A stretch of 64,000 nucleotides of DNA, taken from contig NW_024466512.1 in the NCBI RefSeq assembly GCF_017591425.1, positions 13,271,001-13,335,000 on the forward strand, in the 5' to 3' direction. Made by a program: the position numbers and the translations under genes. The DNA is from Ochotona curzoniae (taxonomy: Eukaryota; Chordata; Mammalia; Lagomorpha; Ochotonidae). A model generated the notes under the pieces. It made no database searches, had not been told where the DNA came from, and saw only the letters and a program-made list of their open reading frames with translations. This document shows positions 11,380 through 24,441 of the stretch, piece by piece; the first letter of the stretch is position 1, and every line of letters begins with the position of its first letter.

Positions 11380-12495
11380 CAAATTTAGATAGAAGTTATA
11401 GGTGCCTATCTTGCATTGCCTGCCTTGGTACTAAATGTGCTTATGAACTAGCACCTATATTACTCTAGCGCAATTTGAAAAATATTTTGACAATTATTCT
11501 AATTTGACTGATTTTTTTCCTTCCATCTATTTTTGCTTTATCCTTTTAGAAATATGAATTGGAGAAGGTGTCTGCGGGCTTCCCTGATGCCCCGCTTGCA
11601 GGGCCATTCAGCTGCACTGAGTTCCCGTCACCCTTGTCACACTCGGCATCTCTCTCTGCTGGGGTCCAGCCTGTACTTGACAGGTGTGATCCTCCCCACC
11701 TCACTGTCCTTGGGTACCCCCACAACCAGTCCCCAGGTGCAGATGGAGAAAGTAGGGACAGGGAGATTGGATCACTCCGCCTCCGGGTTCTGGAAGCATC
11801 AAGCATGTCACGTAGACCATCAGCAGGTTGCTAGGATTGTCAGGAATGGCCAGGAGTTGGAACAGTCCTCTCCTGCAAGGATGGTTTGTGTCTACTTCCT
11901 GGTTCCCTTCTCCCTCAAGAGCTCATGAATTTTCTTGTTCTTAGGGTGGTAAGACCCAAGTTGAAATGTGCATAACGGAAGAAGGATTTCACATTGGATC
12001 AGATGGGTGGCCTGGCCCTGCCGCAAAGATGCACTGAACTCATTGTTGAATGAATGAAGAAATGATGGATGAAGGAAAGGCTAAGGTGATTTATGATAGG
12101 TGTCAACATGCCTGGGCTGACAGATGCTCCTCTAGCAAACCAACACCTGATTTCTGGGTGTGTCTGTGTGAGGCCTTTCTGGAAGACAGCAGCATTTGAG
12201 TCAGTAGACTAAGAAGTCTACACTCACCAAAGTGGGGAGCCATCACCCCATGGGGCTGCAAAGGGAACAGGAAAGTGGCAGAAGGCAGGTTGTCTCAGAG
12301 CTGGGTCATTCATCTTTTTCAGGCCTCTACACTGGTGTTCTGGGCTGTGGGTCCTGCAGACTGAGCCAGGACTTGCCCTGTCAGCCCTCTGGCTTACCAG
12401 GCCTTCAGATCTAGGCTTTGGAAAGGTCCCAATCCTGGCTTTCCAGTTTGCAACTTGGGATTTCTCTCTGTGATCATGCAAGCCAATTTCTCCTG

Positions 12496-12514
12496 CACAC
12501 ACACACACACACAC
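12496..12514 (+). repeat. (CA)n short microsatellite
   Basis: About nine CA units in otherwise unique sequence. Confidence 0.85.
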
Positions 12515-13026
12515 CTCTTTTTCTCTGAAAAACCCTGATCAACAAAAGCATTTGTGTACACTGCTGAGGGAAGGGAGAGATTGGGAGGGTCATCTCTGTA
12601 AACAGGTTTGTCCCTGAGAACTTAGGGACTCTGTCCATCTCCTCGTTGGTGTATGTGGGTGAACTCACTTTTCAGTAATGTCACAAGGATGCTGAAGGGG
12701 AGGAGCCACCAGCAGGGTTGGTGTCCATTAGCTCCTATGCCAACCTCCTTTGTCCCAGCAGTTGACACCGCCCATCTGTGTGCCCCTTCATGGAGCTGCT
12801 GGGACCAGGCTCCTGGCCTCGCCACATTGTTCACACAGCCAGCTCAGCCTCAGGGGGAAATAGGGTATTGGTTTTAAGACAAACACCATGGCTTCGATCC
12901 TGCAGCGTGGAGGCTGGAGGTCAGACAGAGAGAAGCTTTTAGTTGCTGAAGGGAGTGAAGCTGGAGGAAGGGAATGCAGGAGTGATGAAATGAAATACCT
13001 GTAGTTTGTAGGGGAAAATATAGCAG

Positions 13027-13069
13027 GTGCAGGTCGAGTGCAGGTCTGACCAGGTGCAGGTCTGACCAG
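13027..13069 (+). repeat. 16-bp tandem repeat, 2.7 copies
   Basis: GTGCAGGTCTGACCAG occurs twice exactly (13038-13053, 13054-13069) after a partial gtgcaggtcga copy. Confidence 0.85.
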
Positions 13070-13349
13070 GAGGTGGACCCCACCTTTCCCATCCCGAGCC
13101 CTGCATCCCCACATTGCTAAGTGCTGGGCTCTGGAGGGCAAAACTGTCTCTGGGAAAATGAAGTTTGGCAGCTGCTTCTCTGAAATCCAAGGACACCTGC
13201 TCTTCGCAAGGACTTCCTGCCGGAGAGAGCTGGGGGGCAGCGCTGCCACAACAGAAACTACTCCTGAACTCGGAGAGATGGCTCTCCCGTTCTCCTGTCA
13301 AACTGGAATGACACTGGGCATTCACGGCAAGTATGGCGGCTGTGAGTAC

Positions 13350-13420
13350 AAGGCTGAGTGAAGAACAATTGAGCTCCTACTAAGTGCCAGACAATCAATA
13401 TCCTCGCCCTGTACAGGGAC
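13350..13420 (-). mobile_element. MIR-like fragment
   Basis: caattgagctcctactaagtgccagacaat resembles the antisense 3' end of MIR. Confidence 0.45.
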
Positions 13421-13619
13421 ACCCCAGGTGCACCAGAGAAGCAGGCCAACCCCCCTGTCCCCCAGCCTATGCTCTCTCAACAACAGGTCTTTGAGTCTGT
13501 GGGCCACCATTTTGCGTGGCCTTCGTGTCTCCATGTCTGTGGCTTGGACTGTTGGTGCAGCCGTGCCTACCCCGCCAACAACCGTCCTCAGAAAGACTCC
13601 GGCCTTGGCCATCTCTCCA

Positions 13620-13830
13620 GGTGTTTATTTGGTTTTTCCGATTTCTTGGTTTTTAATTGGTTTCAGATGTGAGTACCCAATAGAGGCCCTGAATAAATAA
13701 AACAGATCATAAAATATGGCCAAGCAAAATGGGCGTGAGTAATCCCAGCGTGCATGGAAACGCACTTCCAGAACGGCTCATAAATAATGAGGTGGAAACA
13801 GTAGTCTATTTTCTCTTTAATGGAAAGCCA
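13620..13830. promoter_or_regulatory. Candidate conserved non-coding element
   Basis: AT-rich, repeat-free sequence with a FOX-like tgtttattt, tttttaattgg, ataaataaaacag, a CDX-like cataaaat (near 13709) and cataaataatgagg near 13780. No open frame of note. Its regulatory role is a guess from composition. Confidence 0.2.
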
Positions 13831-14574
13831 ATTAGGAACCCTCTCTGGACTGGCGGGAAGGAGCTAGGTTCCTTTGTTCCGAAATGAGGAGGTGGGGTTG
13901 GGTAGAGGAGGGGAAGTTGGCCAGAAGAGGTTGGAGAAAATGTGTTGGTCGCTGGGCCTGCAGAAGGTAACAGAACAGGACACCAAGGCTTCCCGACCTG
14001 CCCCAGTGGCTTTGGGGAGATCTTAAAGCCCAAGCTGACTTGGGGAAATAGTTAGCAGAAATATTGGGAGCAGGCAGCCTCCCTGTGACCTTACAGCATC
14101 GTGTAGCTGCTGACCCATCTGACTCCTGCTCCTCCTCCTGGGAGCCCTGAGGCAGCTGGTGGGCTGGTTTTGTGGCTGGGACAGGTCAGCTTTGAGTGGC
14201 AGCAGGTGGGACGGAGCACTGGTTTCTGGAGCCTTTCTTGGCATCAGGCATCCCAAACTGACAACAGATGAGTTTCTTCTCAAGGCTTTGCAATCCATCT
14301 CCCTTTGGGCTGGGGTCTCCCCAGGATGGCAGTCTCCTCCTCAGCTTCCATACAGAATATGGGCCACCAGCCCCTTCCCCTGGAGGCAAGTAAGAACAGT
14401 GTCCTCCACACCACGGGGGAGCTATAGAGAGGAACTGGGACTCTGAAGGCTTGGAGCTGCTGAGCTGCAATACAGGAAATCAGCCCCCTGCACTTGCCAG
14501 GATTGCCATGGGGCCAGTCCCACCTCATGACAGACCACGGGAATCAGGGTGGCCTGCCTCCCATCAGGAACATC

Positions 14575-14705
14575 ACACATGTTTCTGACCTGGTGACTCA
14601 GAGCACACGCTTTTGAAGTTCACTCTGTCCCTCGATGGCTGTGTGATCTCTGTCAAATTTCTTGATGGCTCTAAGCCTGTTTCTGCATCTGTAAGACACC
14701 ATGGA
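14575..14705 (+). mobile_element. MIR fragment
   Basis: gactcagagcacacgcttttgaag, ctgtgtgatctctgtcaaatttcttgatgg and ctaagcctgtttctgcatctgtaa follow MIR order. Confidence 0.65.
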
Positions 14706-15559
14706 TGAATGTGGCTCCTATGCACCAGGAAGCAACGAACAGCAGCCATGCTGCTGGCAGTGCTGGTGATTAGCAGGCTTTGTGGCCCACTAGCCCTTTG
14801 GAATGGCCAGCGGGTGCCCCCATGGAGCCCACCACGGGGCTTAAGAGCATTGCTGCTTACTCCCCACTCTCTCAGTGCAAAGTGCTCCCAGGAAAGCTAG
14901 CCTAGTGAGATACGAGGCCCCAGGGAGGCAGGCCAACATGCCCAGCGACACCCAGCTCCAGGTTCATGTGGACAAGGAAGAGAAACAGGTAGGCATGGGG
15001 CTGAGGCTGCTAGCTGAGCCTTGGAGAACCCGAGGATCCTCCATGCTCACCATGACAGAATCCCCGCAGGACATGGGTCAAAGCCAAGTCTACTCTGCAT
15101 GCTCTTTTTCATGTTAAGCAATAAATTCATTTTATTTTTAATGATGCTTACATACTTGAGATGGATTTATGCCCATATGGTCCACTGATTAGGGTGCAGA
15201 GGGCCAAGGAACGGGGGAGAGTAGCTGAGACAACTGCCTCTAATCTCTTTTTTCTTCCTGAATCTGGAGAAAGTGGAGAGAGAAGGGGTGAGAGCTGCTC
15301 CCAGCAATCCAACCTCCACAGTAGCTGGAATGTGGAAGGCCACCTGATGCCATCCCGGGGATCGCGATGTGGAGCTTGTTGGAGGAGACTGCTTAGGTGG
15401 TTTCAGCAGTTCTGAGATGCCATTGATTTCATTGCTCCAAGGTTGAGGAAATTTTTCCAAGGTTCATCGGCTCACATAGTCTACCTTAGAGTATCAGTTT
15501 GCCCAGATACTAGTCCAGGAGAGTTGTCCAATTTGTTCTGCCCTCTAAGGTACTCTGCA
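14706..15559. other. Unique non-coding sequence left of the tandem array
   Basis: No gene or repeat recognised. It could include the left part of whatever element carries the array at 15.56-18.04 kb, but I see no clear boundary or target-site duplication. Confidence 0.4.
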
Positions 15560-18039
15560 TGCCTATGAACTGGTTGTCATGTCCCCATGAGCCTCTGGGC
15601 ATTCCCTCCACTGCACTGACCCCAACAACCAAGGAGGCCCAGTTCTGACACATGCACTATATGCTCAGCCCACAGGTCCTGTGATTTTCACCATAGTTGG
15701 AGTTCCAGTGGCCCAGTTGGGGGTGTCCCCAAAGAAACCTCACCAGAAGTGACCCCAACCTGACTCCTGTGTGTGCCAGCCAGTGCAGGGTCTGGCTCAG
15801 TCCATCACCCACATCAGCCTACACACATACTGGTGGTTGCCGTTACTTGGTCAATTCTGTCCCCAGTCCCATCATATGCAAGCCAATGGATGCTGTGGCT
15901 CAGCCTAACCCTGCTCATCACATCCTTGGCCCTCACACACACCAGTGGGAACTGCAGCCTAGTTGGAGCAACTCCAAATAACTCTCAGCAGGCTTGCTGC
16001 TCCCAGCCCTGGTTCCTGCACATGCTAGCATGTGCGGCAGACTGGTCCAGTCTCTCCTGCATCCCATTCAGCCGTCATATACATCAATGGACATTGGAGC
16101 CTAGCTCAATTCAACCAACCCAACTATTCAGCCCACATTCATGCCAGTGGTGCTACTGCCTGTCCAGCCAGGCTTACTCCCAGTTCTGGTTCTTAAGCTC
16201 CCTAGTGGGAGCTGCAGCCCACTAGAGGGGTGCCCATAATTTCCCTTACTAGGCCCACTCCCAGTCCCAGGTCTTGCACTTTCCAGGTGATTCTATGGTC
16301 TAACCTGACAGGACTTGACCCCAGTCCCAGCACCTGTTAGTTGATTCTGTGGCAAAGCACAATCAACTTACACTTACTCAGGCTCCTAGGCTCCTACACA
16401 CACCAGTGGATGTGGTCACTTAGCCCAGCCTGGCTCCCCACTAAGCCAGCTCACATGGCAGGCCAATGGGCTTTGTAGCCCTGCCAAGCCTGGTCTGCCA
16501 CCAGTCCCAGCTCTTATGTTCACCAGTGGGAGCAGTGGCTCAGCAGTTCCCCTACTTGGCTTATCCCCATCCTGGGTCTTATGTGTGCTGATAGAAGCTG
16601 CAGCTCAGGCTGGCATGGTTCACCTCACCTTGGCATTCACCAGCTTGGCTTGGCTTGGCCTGCCCCTAGTTCCAGCTCATGCTGGTGGGTGCTGTAGCCT
16701 AGTCCAGCCCAGCTGGTCTCCAGTCACAGCCTTAATGTGAACTGGCTGGTGTTGTGGCTCCATCTGACCTGTCCTATAGCCTGTCCTGGTTCTCACATCT
16801 GCCAGAGGCTGCTATGAACTGGCCTAGCCTGGCCTGTTCCCAGACCAGACCCACACATACACCGGTGGGTACTGTAGCCTAGTCTGGTCTGGGCTGCTCC
16901 CAGCCTTGATTCTTGTGTCTACCTGCAGCGACTGCTTCCTGACAGAGTTCCTCAAGTTCTTCCATCAGGTCACCTTCCTGTGGCAAATCTCAGGCACACT
17001 GGTGGATTCTTGGCCCAGCCTAACTTGGCTCATCTCCTGCCCTGGCAGGTGCAGCAGCCTTGCTTGACCAGGCCACATCCATTCCAACTAGTGAAGCAGT
17101 CCTGCCTGGCCTGACCAGCTCTTAGTCCTGACTCACATACTCACCAGTGGGAGAGACAGCCTACCAGGGGAGTTCCCAAAGTTCCCCAACCAGGTCCATG
17201 TGTGCCAACAGGTGTTAGGCCCTTACCTGGCGCAGTGTACCTGCCACTGTTGGCCTTTGTGTGTGTTTCAGCACAGTCAACCCCATACCCAGTCCTTGGG
17301 TGTGCCTGTAGGTGCTATAGCCTGCACCATCCTTGGCTGTTCTCAATCCTAATACCCATGAGCGTTGGTGAATTCCATGGTCTTGCGTATCACAGCCCCT
17401 CACCACCCTCAATCCTTGACCAAATCAACTGGTTTAGCAGTTCCACAGGAGTGAACCCATGATCCCCTACAGAATTTGCTCCCAAACCCAGTTGTCTTGT
17501 GAGCTGGTTAGTGTCATGGCCCAGCCTAGCCTGGTCCACACACTGCTCCGACACTCACTGGTGGTTTCTGTGGTTGAGCCCTACCAAACAGACCCCAGCC
17601 ATGGCTTTCGTGTGCACTGATAGGCAGTGGTCAGTCCAACTAGCTCAGCTCAGGTCTCCCACGTTGGTGAATGTATTGGTTTGGCCCCCAAAGGTCCTCT
17701 GGTTTCCCTCCTCCAAACCACCTGGTCTCAGCCCCCTTGCTTACCTGCAACCAGCAGTCTGGTTGGTAGAAGAATCCCAGAAGTCACTGCTTACCTGTCA
17801 CATTCTCTGTCAGCAGTCCTCTCTCCCACACATCTCCAGACCTGCTTTTGTGAGCAATCCACAGCGCCCCATACCTGTGAGCGCACAGGTGCCCAAGCTC
17901 AGGTCTCTGGTGGTATGCTGTGCCATCCTGGGGCCTGCTTACCTACCCAGGGCCCATGTACACTCATGTGTGGGCCTCCAGACCTTGTCTGCTGGTATGC
18001 TGGCGTCTGCCCCACAAATATCCAAAAAAAAAAAAAAAA
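15560..18039 (+). repeat. Degenerate tandem array with higher-order periodicity ending in poly(A)
   Basis: About 2.4 kb of C/T-rich sequence is built from diverged copies of a phrase like 'cccagtcccagctcttatgtgtgccagtgggtgctgtggcccagcc'. A second phrase (ggagttcccaaagttccc..accagg) recurs near 15706, 15955, 16212, 16527, 16926, 17157, 17430 and 17670, so larger units of mostly 230-270 bp are visible. The array ends in a run of 16 A (18024-18039). Plus-strand frames up to 182 codons are open here because C/T-rich repeats carry few stops. It may be an old VNTR or the variable part of a retrotransposed element; I do not recognise the family. Confidence 0.6.
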
Positions 18040-19870
18040 TAGAATAGGCAACTAAGTTGACCCACTGGTATGATCAGCACAAATTTGGCATTAACCAGGC
18101 CCAGGATGCCCACCAGCTGTTGGCTGCTTTTCTCCCAGCACTGTAACACTCAGTTAGGTACAATGCAACCTATGCGGATAGCTATCGTAGGGGTGAATAT
18201 GCTTTTAAAACAGAATGGTTTGCCATTTATAGAGAGGGCTACACCAAGTGGAGTGGCTCTGCCGTGTGGGAGTGTGTGCTTGGGCTCCTGCCAGAGGGCC
18301 ACAGCTGGCACACCTGCTGCTTCTGTTTCTCATGATGAGCACTGACAGGTCTCTTGGGTATACTACTCCCCTGCTGCCCTGACAAGGGGCCACGCTGTGA
18401 GATTCCAGAGAATTCCCTGAAAAGCAGAGTGGTTGGAATGAAGAACATAAGGTTGCAGGAGACTTGACCCTTGGCCACTTTTGGAATGTGGGCACATTCC
18501 ATCCCTCTTTCAGGTCTTTTGTTCAGCAGAGCAAGGATAACTGCTTGTGGGATGCATGTTATGGTTGAATCATATTACCTCTCAACTCATGAAGTGGTAC
18601 GTCTATGGACAAATGGGAGTCAAAAGGCGTGGGCGTTGGCTGTGAATTTTTGAAGTATCCTGGTGCAGGTGCAGAGCCTGGCGCTGAAAGAGCTCACATA
18701 AGCTGACCACTCCTGGACCCCATGTTGCTCCGAGGTTGATGGCTCGCAAGTCACAGAAGCTCAGTACTAAAGATATGCAAAAAAAAGCTGAACAAGCAGG
18801 CCTTGCAAGAGTGGCTGCGGTGAGTTTAGGGGTTGGGGGGAGTGGGAGCCCATAGAGAGACTCACAGGGAATTGAGAACAGGAGGAATAAGCTTGAACTT
18901 GTCACTTACAGGGTGATATAGCCTCTGGGAAGAGCTTCATGGGTTTGGGTGGGTCCACTTGGTTACACTGTATACACACTTTGAAAGTCAACACTTTCCA
19001 GAAGAATCATCCCCTAGAGTGGCTGCTATTGCCAAAATCAGGGGACTTGTCAGTGGGTAAACAAAGCTGATGTCCAATGATCATAGCAGATGAGTGGCAC
19101 GGCCTCCTTCCAACCAGGCCAGTAACCCACGCCCTGAGTGTTGCCATTCATGCCCACATACCAACACTCTGCCTCCACGAGAGCTTACTTCTCTGTCAGG
19201 AGACTTGTGGCTTCCTCTTTGGGGGCCCCGTGATGCTGGCACTGCCTGGGAAGGGTGCGTGCCCTGCTGGAGAGGAAATCGCTGAAGAGGGCAGAGGAAG
19301 GAGAAGTGAAAGAGATACAGTGACAATTTAAGAGCAAGAGAGTGGCATGGAGAAGTGGGAAGGGCCTGTGGCTTTCTCAACGTGGGAAAATAACAAATCG
19401 CTGGGAAGTTTTGTGGGGGAAGGGGAACAGCCTGTATCAAAACGTACAGGGTAGAATCGGAGACGCAGGAGCCACTGATGGCACCTGAACCAAGCAGTGG
19501 CCAAGGCGTACTTGGCCGCTTCAAGGTATTTGCGTTGTCAGAGATGTTATGTCACATGTTCCCAGTGAGGAGGTTAAGCTAGAAACTGTGGACTTAAACA
19601 CGTGGATGGAGATGGTGAGTAATGCAAACCCCATATTTGGAAAGCTTAGAGCTTCCTGGCAGCTAAGGCAGAAGGTGAAACTGATGGATTATATAAGTTT
19701 CACCGTCTCCTAAAAGGAAGTGAATCTGCAAGTCAGAAAACACAGCATTTCTCCTAAGTCATAAGAAAATTAATCTGGGGGACATCAAACAGTCGGTGGA
19801 AAGATCTTCCGCTATAATTTTGCTACATATGAGAAATATTTCTTTCTTTCCATTTTTAAAAGAAATGTGT
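18040..19870. other. Unique non-coding sequence
   Basis: No gene recognised. Frames of 87-147 codons are scattered on both strands without recognisable domains. Confidence 0.55.
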
Positions 19871-19874
19871 GTAT

Positions 19875-20189
19875 CTTAATATGAACTTGTTTAGTTGAAA
19901 GGCAGAGCTATACAGGGAGACACAGAAATTGTTCATTCATTGCTTCACTCCGCAAATGGTGGCAATAGCTAGAGCTGGGCCTGTCTGAAGCCAGGAGCCA
20001 GGAGCTTCTTAAAGGTCTTCCATGTGGGTGCAGGGGTCCAAGGACATAGACCATTCTCCATTGCTTTCCTAGGCACATCAGCAGGGAGTTGGATGGAAAG
20101 TGGAGCAGCTAGGACCCAAACTGGTGCCCATACTGGATGACAGTGCCACAGGCGGCAGCTTTACTCACTATGCCATGGCCCTGGCCCCA
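19875..20189 (-). mobile_element. C-SINE
   Basis: Antisense copy from atgaacttgtttagttgaaaggcag to ctcactatgccatggccctggcccc. Confidence 0.85.
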
Positions 20190-21623
20190 GAGGAATATTA
20201 CTTCTAAGACCTCTCTCATGAGGACTGGGTGGAAGGTACAGAATGTTCCCTGCCGATGCTCATTGCAGGGCTGCAGAAGGGTCCTCCGGAGCTGTCAAGT
20301 GTAGAGGCCTCTCTCCTCCTGCCACACTTCCTCGGTGCTCTCTCTGGTGTAGCATGGACCAGGCTGCACAGCTCAGCCTTTTTGGTGGCCATGTTTCCAG
20401 CTGGGGTGTGCCAAGTGAGGGGTGGCTGTGGAAGGAGAACAGCCAGCATGAGACAGGAAGGGGCCCATGGAATTCTCTCTCCATCCCGTTCTGCCTTGGA
20501 CGATGGCTCTGGCAGCTTGCATGCCCTCCATGCCGCTGCATCTTCTGCACAGACTTTACGGCTCCAGCTCTGCCAGGGTTGCGGCTTGCCCTGCGTATTC
20601 CTGCCTGGGGGGGTTGTGGTTTCCAACCTCGCTCAGCTCTAGGCTGACTCAGGGTCCCCTGTTTGGCTTCTCAACTCTTCCATCTCTTGCGAAATGGATT
20701 CCTGCATTCCCTCTGCTTTCAATGCTTGGATGGCTTCTGGGTTCTGAGTAGACCCTGCCTGACCCACTCACTACTCAGCTTTCCAGTCTTAACATCCCCA
20801 AGGAGTGGTGCCCCACATCCCAGTTAGCCACCTGAAAGGAATACTGCAGCAGCAGGCACTTGGGAGCAGTGAGCACAGGATCAGGAAGCTTTTTCTGGAT
20901 GGAGGGAGATGCACACACAGATTGGTCATTTTTAGTAAGAATGAGTTCGAGTACTATGGGGACTTTGGTAGAAATCAAGGCCGAGCTTACTGGCTGATTT
21001 GTTTTCAGGAATGACCATGACTTAGTACCCCAGGGGACATAGGAAAGCCATGCATCGACTCAGGCCTTCAAGGAGCACCTGCAGTGTTCTGGTGACTATT
21101 CTGGGCTATCGGGATGGAGTCACTCCTTCTGCCAGGCGCTGCTCCAGGCTGAAACCCGGAATAAACAGTGGGTGACTTGCTCTGCTGCATGTACTGTTTG
21201 CAAATGCAGTCGCTCCTCTTAGAGCTGTTCTCTGTCCAAGAGTGGCAGGCAAGGGAAGCATTGCAGAGAGACCCTGCCTCTGTAGCTGCTGTCACAAGGT
21301 GGCCAGGCCGCCTCCTCTGACTCGCTCACATGAAGGCAATTTGCAGGGGAGGTGAGTTGATGTGGATCCTCAGTATGCCTTTGGAAAGCTAGGGGATGGG
21401 CAGATCTGGGTTTTGTAGGACAGGAAACCAAGGTGGGCCTCCCAGGGGTGGAGCCTGTGTGGAGACCCAGGGACTCATGCTGGGAGATGCCACGTTTGGC
21501 TTTAATGCTTTGTTGCTGGCATCTTGGAATTCTTAGTGATTTTTGAACAAAGTGATTCCCAAGCTTTTATTTAAAAGCACATGGCAACAGAAATTCTGTA
21601 GTTGGTCCTCCATGAACTGTATA

Positions 21624-21625
<2 letters not shown>
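20190..21625. other. Unique non-coding sequence
   Basis: Several frames of about 135 codons overlap on both strands at 20216-20647; none has a recognisable domain and the region is stop-poor from its composition. Confidence 0.55.

Positions 21626-21670
<45 letters not shown>
21626..21670 (+). repeat. (GT)22 microsatellite
   Basis: Uninterrupted GT run of 45 bases followed by a G-rich tract. Confidence 0.95.
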
Positions 21671-21673
<3 letters not shown>

Positions 21674-22199
21674 GGGGAAGGGGACGGTCCCTCATGATCA
21701 AACAACACAAAACAACACATTTAAGAAGCAGGACTTGGTAGTGGTTCTAAGAAGAATGGCAACTCCTATAGAAATGTAAGGTTCATTAACTTCACCAAAT
21801 ATCTACCTCTGCCTGGGGGCTGGGGACATATCTGACCCCTGTGGTAGCCTTCCCACTGTGATCTTGGGGTTCATTGGATAGAGGGGAGCCCAGTGGATCC
21901 GTCTTCCCTTACCCCTCCCGCAAATCCAGCCTTTTCTTTAATCAGCATGGGCCTGTATTAGGAATTGAACCTCAGGTTTTTTTTTTTAATTAAAAAAAAA
22001 TTAAGGGTCCCATGACTTATATAGTTCGAAAACCACTGGTTAGACAAACCACATCACCCCAGGCTTTTGTTGTAGGGAATTGTCTTCTTTCAGAGGGCCC
22101 CCGGTGACCTGCTGACCTGGGGTGTCTCCAAAGGCACGCAATAATAGGCAGCGCTCTAATCTAAGGAGACTCTGCTGTATTTGCAGAGAGCTTTGAAAT

Positions 22200-22740
22200 G
22201 TTCTGGGAAAAAGGCTGATCAGATGTGCCAGGTATTATATTCACAGAGAGTAAAACCCTCCCAACTCTTTATAAAATGGATTAAGCCCTTTTCCAAGGGT
22301 TGTAGGTTCGTGTGATCTTAATCCGGTTCCTCACTCCCGCTCCACTCTGCCTGCCTTTGTTTCCAGGATGCGCACCTTCTCCAGGCAGGGGCCCAGGACG
22401 CCTTCCGGGGGGCAAGCTTCCCAGCTTGTCCCTGGGGAAGAAGCGAGGGAGTCCCCCCAGCCCCCCGGCCCAGCACCCTTCACTGCAGGGCCTCCTTTCT
22501 CTGCGAGCGCATTTCAGATTCATAGGTTTGGAGCTGATGGAGGGAAATCCGAACGGAATATGGTAATTACTCCATTGTGCATTCAACGACTCAGACTGGC
22601 GCAGCAGATGGGAAAAGTTGTGGATCACAGCCCCATGCACTATTTGACAGAATATCAGTCAGATATAGTTCACCAGATCCATGTTGCTGTCAATCTCTCT
22701 TAGCTAAAGTTAATTTAAAGTGACAGGAGCGACCTCAGTG
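22200..22740. promoter_or_regulatory. Candidate conserved non-coding element
   Basis: Repeat-free sequence with taattac (22564-22570) directly followed by a SOX-like cattgt (22573-22578), then a stretch with several tatcag/cagata/gatata cores and a ttaatttaaag block at 22709. A GC-rich segment (22,380-22,480) precedes it. Overlapping open frames of 80-119 codons on both strands match no protein I know and are probably chance. Confidence 0.25.
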
Positions 22741-23769
22741 CTTGTCAAAGGGGGCAATGTCTACCTCGGGCAGTCCCCTTCTCTGGATATCCAGACAGAA
22801 TCCTCCAGAGCCAAAAGGTGGGCTTCCCAAAAGGTCTAAGCCTCAATGCAGAGTCGCCATTTGTAACCTGTGTTGGCCTCCTGTGTTGGAGATGAACTCT
22901 GTTCCTGGTGTTAAGGATGGACAGGTGTTGCCAGGGGCACCTGCTACCTAAATGGGGGCCTACCCCACAAACGGGGTCTCAGGAACATGCTCAGACAGAG
23001 AGAGACATACTGAGGGATGGGTGTCTGCGTGGGAAGACAAGGGCCCTCACCTGCTGTTTTCCATTTGTTCCTCTTTGTACCTTTCCTCTTGCCACAGCAC
23101 GTCCATCTGGGTTAATAGTCAATTTCATCAGGATTTGTGACTTTTAAAGTTGCTTCATGCTGGGACTCCAGGGCAGAGTACCAAGCTGTCTTCCATCATC
23201 CATCAACAGGTCCGCCCGTTGGGAACTGCAGTGGTGAAGTTGGTTTTGTCTTTAAACAAGATAAAGGCACCAGCATGCCACTGGCTGCCAACCGCACACA
23301 GTGAGTCCTGCCTCTCTGCTCTGCTCGGAGAACTTATATCTGCCCAAATTATCTTGTGGGTCATCTTGCGAGGGCCTTCCTGGTCACCCCGTGACTGTTG
23401 CTACCTTGCTCTCCCAAGCAGTCTCTGGGCTCTGTCTATGCCTTCTGTTTCTGCCCTCATCACAGAGTATCAAAACAATCATTTCTTGGTCTGCTTTTCT
23501 GGGGGGACTTCTTTGATTTCCTCTTCCTGCTGTGATTACCAAGCCTTAACTGGTGTTTACGGAATTAAATAGCTGAATTGGTTGTTGAAGGTGACCTTTT
23601 CCACAGAAAATACATGACTTCCTATAACTGCTGCGCTCTGTTCCTCCAGCCTGCAGGTCACATTTCTTGCTTTTTCTGAGACTTCCCCTCCATTGGGCGT
23701 CTCCCCGGAGGTTTCATCTCTCTCCAGGGCCAGCTGAGGGTCATAGGCCCAAATCCCACGCCCTTCACT

Positions 23770-23958
23770 AGGGCCTTAAAATGGCCCAATTCCTTGGGTC
23801 TCTGCATCCACACAGGAGACCCAGAAGAAACTCCTGGCTCCTTGTTTAGATTTGCTGAGCTCCGGCCATTGTGGCTACTTGGAGAGTGAATCAAAGGATG
23901 GAAGATTCGCTCTATCCTTCTCTAACTCTCTTTCAAATGAAACTAAATATTAAAAGGA
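23770..23958 (+). mobile_element. C-SINE 3' half
   Basis: Starts at gggccttaaaatggcccaattccttgggtc and ends ctctttcaaatgaaactaaat; the head is missing. Confidence 0.75.
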
Positions 23959-24441
23959 AAAGAAATGGTGGTCTTCAAAAGGGAAGAGATTGGAAGTCTT
24001 TCTCTTTCTAAAATCTTCCTTGATTCCTGCACACCTTTGCTTACTTCCTGTCAGCTTTGCACACCCAAGTGGAATGAGGAGGGACCATCCAAGTCCCTGC
24101 TCCCCTTGCCTGCAGGCCAGAGAAGGTCGCCTTGATTACTTCTGCCCTTCAAGTGATTCTTATCTGAAAAGTCAGTCCTGCTCCACTTGTAAGTCTTACA
24201 ACCATTGACATTCATAGAATCAGTAAGTGAAATTTTTAGCTTCCCCCATACCACTCATCCAGGATGACCAAGCTTATTCTCTGCCCTCAAAGAGCTGCCA
24301 CTCTTCGTGGAGAAATCTGGTGATGGAGGCATCTGTTCTCTCTGCTTGCCACTGTCCTACCCACACTTGGCAAGGCTGATGCCTTCTGTTCCTTGGGCTG
24401 TGAAGAAGCTGGGCTGCACCTTTTCTGGTTAATTAGGGCTT

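Larger units (their letters stand above)
11380..13345. other. Unique non-coding sequence
   Basis: No recognised gene. Contains a CA run at 12496-12514 and a 16-bp direct repeat at 13027-13069. Frames of 130-153 codons on either strand show no family resemblance. Confidence 0.55.

Noticed and set aside
17499..18047. 182-codon plus-strand open frame ending in Lys-rich residues
   Set aside because: It runs through the degenerate tandem array and the A-run; stops are rare there because of C/T-rich repeat composition.
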